Assembly: GCF_029784155.1 (NCBI RefSeq)
Contig: NC_073693.1
Location: 168,259,104 to 168,323,103, forward strand
Length of the DNA: 64,000 nucleotides
Direction: 5' to 3'
Origin: Uranotaenia lowii
Taxonomy: Eukaryota > Arthropoda > Insecta > Diptera > Culicidae
In this document: positions 61,301-64,000 of the stretch, piece by piece
Numbering within the stretch: position 1 is the stretch's first letter
How the letters are laid out: the number at the start of each line of letters is the position of its first letter
The notes under the pieces: model-generated
The model's database searches: none
What the model was told of the DNA's origin: nothing
The model's input: only the letters and a program-made list of their open reading frames with translations
Translations under genes and position numbers: made by a program

Positions 61301-62090
61301 CAACGCTATGAAATAAAAAATATTGCTGAAATTTGTAAACGATGATTATATAAAAAAAAGACAATAGAAGAGAAAAATAAAAATCTAAAAATAACAAAAC
61401 CGACCAAAATTACTTTATTACAGAAGTGACAACTAAATATTGCACAAATGATAAAAATTACGAAGAATAACAAATCAACTAAAACAACAGGAATAAATTA
61501 AAAAATTAACATATGTCTTTCTGCAATTTTTGTTACTTTTGATTCTAGTCTTTATAGATTTTTGAACTTGTTAAGCTTTATATTTTTGTAATTTGTTGTC
61601 ATAGTTTTCATTGTTGTCATCTTCGTCATTTTTTAATCATCATCTCAAATGATATATGTATGTAATGCTTACATGTATATGTAACGTCAACCGTTCACTA
61701 CGTAAGTTAGTGCATTGTTTTTCGCTTAGCAGATATCTGCTTATTTTTCCGATCCAGATTGATCTTTTTTTTAACACCCTAGGTTATTTTTGGAAGTTTA
61801 CTATGGTTCTTGAGCTTGAGCTTGAGCGATTTGTTGTTCATGATAACTTTCAATCTGAACCATCATCCTACACCTCTTTCCTTACAGTAAATTACATCAA
61901 TGCATTATCACAATTACAAATGAAAAGCTTTATTTTCGAAATATGACTCTATTAATCACTTCTTTTTCTTCTTCTTCTTCTTCTTACATCAACATGGCCA
62001 AAACATGTAGGCATCCTGGAAAATGGAAGACTTACGTCTTTCATTTTTCTTTTCAGCGTATTATCTGTTACATATTCCTTTGCATTGCAG
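58312..62090. other. Noncoding stretch with GC-richer segments
   Basis: Mostly AT-rich. Positions 59280-59900 and 60340-60560 are richer in GC. At 59611-59620 a TATA-like TTATGCATAA lies 32 bases before an initiator-like TTCAGATC, followed by a CT repeat and ATGGGTGTTACGACAC. This could be a promoter and first exon, but nothing confirms it. Short simple repeats occur at about 61813 (CTTGAG) and 61965 (CTT). Confidence 0.4.
59611..59667 (+). promoter_or_regulatory. Possible core promoter
   Basis: TTATGCATAA at 59611-59620, TTCAGATC at 59643 and TTCAGTG at 59661 match loosely the TATA and initiator elements of insect promoters at about the right spacing. There is no assured downstream gene. 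Weak call. Confidence 0.2.
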
Positions 62091-62199
62091 ATATTACTAC
62101 GGCCAGGCCAACCATGTGATGAAAACCGCTAAAGATACAGGATACAGGGGAGGAATGAAGCGTGGAGATCCCTACCAAACGCTTCATATGATATTTTGA
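62091..62199 (+). other. Possible terminal exon or exon remnant
   Basis: A good acceptor (CTTTGCATTGCAG at 62090) precedes 109 bases richer in GC. One frame reads YYYGQANHVMKTAKDTGYRG, GMKRGDPYQTLHMIF and a stop. No donor is obvious. The phase does not continue the ZP exon. The product is not recognised. Confidence 0.25.
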
Positions 62200-62870
62200 G
62201 TATGGAAATACCTAAATATGAATTTATGTCATTTGGGAAAGTATATATAGAACATTGATACATTTAATGCTATTAAGGAATTAGGAAATTACGATACTCA
62301 CCAACATTATACGCACAGCAATATTAAATAGAATATAGAATATTTCAATAAGGTTGCTGTAGATCACCTATTTTACCCTCGTATCTCTCCGTCTACTCTG
62401 TGGAAAGTATGAGGGGCTAATGATAAGAAAATTTTCAGCAAATGGTTGAAACACAAAGTAATTTATTATGTATTTCCATTGGCTTTGTAACCTGCACTGC
62501 AGCCTTTTGAGTTCTATAGCTTGGTACAACCTGGAACTTCGTAAAACAAAGAGACTGGAAGATATCCCAATCCATCACAGAACTTCATGCGTCCAAACAC
62601 TCATATTGTCGAACCAGGCTTCACCCGCTTTACCAATCTTACCTTAAGACACTCGAAGCTTACCTATCGCTTTAACCGACCATATTCAATATTTATTTCC
62701 ATCTGATCTAAAATAGACAATTTTTGAATTATCACAACTCATTACCAACTATTCAATAAAACCTGAAACTACAAATCAACAAGATTTCAAACAAATTTTG
62801 GAATTGTGATTGATTCAGTTTTAACTACAAAAATCAAGCGAGAGAGATGAAATTGAAATCTTACATTTAC
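62200..62870. other. AT-rich noncoding stretch
   Basis: Nothing recognised. AATAAA occurs at 62756. Confidence 0.5.
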
Positions 62871-62896
62871 TTATTATTATTATTATTATTATTATT
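62871..62896 (-). repeat. (TAA)n tail of a non-LTR retrotransposon
   Basis: About eight ATT units on the + strand, i.e. TAA repeats on the strand of the adjacent reverse transcriptase, about 65 bases past its stop codon. Non-LTR elements of the I and related clades end in such simple repeats. Confidence 0.8.
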
Positions 62897-62960
62897 AAGT
62901 TTTATTCATCGAACATTTTGTTTTAATGAATTATCTACACTAAGGATCTATACAAAACAA

Positions 62961-63854
62961 TTAGATAACACGAAACAATGAAGACTGGCGTACTCGGTTG
63001 ATGAATCGGCTAGATGGCTCCCCCAATTGATGTAGATGCTCAGCAATCTGGAACGTACGCATCATTGCACTCACTGGTTCATTATGTCCGTAAGATGTTC
63101 GGTGGGTTCGATTCGATAGCAAAGAGTGATGACGTAAAGTCCTCGAAGGAGCATTAAAGTTGATCATTCCTAGCAGGTTTGGCGATTGAATTTCTCCATT
63201 CAATATTTTTGCGATGAATGATGCCTGTTGAGTTTTTCGGCGGCGTTCCAATGATTCTAATCCCAGAAGCTGGCACCGGTCGGAATATGCGGGAAGGTTT
63301 TCAGGATTACGCCAGGGTAGATGTCGTAGAGCGAATCTAACAAAACGCTTTTGTACACGCTCGATTCGCAAAATCCAACATAACTGATAGGGAGCCCAAA
63401 CAATTGCAGCATGTTCTGTAACTGACCGGACAAGTGCGCAGTAGAGTGACTTCAAGCACAATGGGTCTCTGAACTCTCGTGCTACTTTGGAGATGAAGCC
63501 AAGCTGACGATTCGCCTTTCTTATAACTGAAGTTCGTTGACTATCGAACGTAAGCTGAGCATCGAGGATAACTCCAAGGTCGTCAACTTCAAATACCCTG
63601 TCAAGGCGCTGGTTATCGATGTTATAATCATATAAAATTGGCGTTTTCTTTCTATGGAATGTTATAACGGAGCACTTGGAGACGCTGACTGATAGCTTAT
63701 TAAGTCTACACCATTCACCAAAGTGATCTAGTAAAGATTGAAGGTGTGCACAATCGACAGTGGATTCAACTGGAACGAATACTTGTTTCAAACGAATGAT
63801 TCTTTTCACGATACTCTGAAAGTTGAAAAAACAACGTTTTCCGATGACCAACAT
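62961..63854 (-). pseudogene. Non-LTR retrotransposon reverse transcriptase, 5'-truncated
   Basis: A 297-codon open frame on the minus strand. From about residue 28 it matches the part of non-LTR reverse transcriptases after the catalytic YADD box: LQSLLDHFGEWCRLNKLSVS and VSKC, then LGVILDAQLTFDSQ, KANRQLGFISKVAREF, SLYCALVRSVTEHAAIVWAP, and ERVQKRFVRFALR. It ends about 65 bases before a (TAA)n tail. The upstream endonuclease and catalytic palm are missing. The first 25 or so residues do not fit the family, so the element probably begins near 63785, a 5' truncation as expected of target-primed reverse transcription. The retained part has no stop or shift, suggesting a young insertion. Clade (I, R1/LOA or Jockey group) uncertain. 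Confidence 0.88.
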
Positions 63855-64000
63855 TTACCATAAACGAACGGTATTTGAATTGTTCACTGATCGCAGCAAT
63901 CCATGGCTGGTCACACTAACAAGTGCACTTCTCGACCCTCAGCCGTGGCAAACATCGAGCCAGCGCGTTATAGAATATGAGCCTCATCTCCAATACTTTA
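63855..64000. other. Flank of the retrotransposon, GC-richer
   Basis: Outside the recognisable reverse transcriptase. Balanced base composition, unknown content; cut by the window edge. Confidence 0.3.

Noticed and set aside
1..64000. CRISPR arrays, rRNA genes, bacterial operons or an intact retrovirus
   Set aside because: No regular short direct repeats with unique spacers, no rRNA-like conserved blocks, no long terminal repeats and no closely packed genes were seen.

Overview
The window looks like intronic and intergenic DNA of a mosquito-type insect. Evidence: very AT-rich, repeat-dense sequence; GT-AG introns; tRNA-derived SINEs; and several Tc1/mariner elements of the DD37E type, a group first described from mosquitoes. 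No bacterial gene structure, rRNA gene, intact tRNA gene or CRISPR array was seen. Most open frames are chance frames in AT-rich DNA. The species assignment is inference.

Host gene. The only host coding sequence I recognise is on the + strand. Exon 25914-26146 encodes the start of a zona pellucida (ZP) domain. A probable upstream 46-base exon, 16306-16351, joins it in frame through a phase-1 intron. The rest of the ZP domain is not in the window, so the following intron would exceed 37 kb. A pyrimidine tract followed by AG|GTATGT at about 56935 looks like a recursive (zero-length exon) splice site inside that intron.

Mobile DNA. (a) Four DD37E mariner copies, all defective: 21745-23048 and 52302-53599 (one family), 35813-37110 (a second family), and 55492-56400 (a third, internally deleted). 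(b) hAT-like non-autonomous elements with 8-base target duplications: 4428-8073, 44641-46428 and 57917-58303, plus a partial relative of the last at 31349-31541. (c) TA-flanked elements: 3555-8093 (which contains the 3.6-kb hAT element), 8944-11697 and 26946-27602. (d) An element at 37754-38959 with an 11-base direct repeat on each side. (e) An element at 34630-35404 with subterminal palindromes, carrying a small two-exon open frame. (f) Non-LTR retrotransposon pieces at 56520-56880 and 62871-63785 or beyond. (g) tRNA-like SINEs at 18618, 25163, 27715, 28081, 35431, 43675 and 52180.

Other repeats. A degenerate tandem array (51345-54800) is split by a SINE that is itself split by a mariner, giving three nested layers. 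There is a 104-base tandem array at 17761-18130, a near-perfect 205-base palindrome at 39539-39743, shorter foldbacks at 12347 and 42250, and a 69-base inverted repeat whose arms lie 3.2 kb apart (8829 and 12144). The remaining sequence is AT-rich with no recognisable gene. A few stretches of higher GC could be regulatory or small exons.
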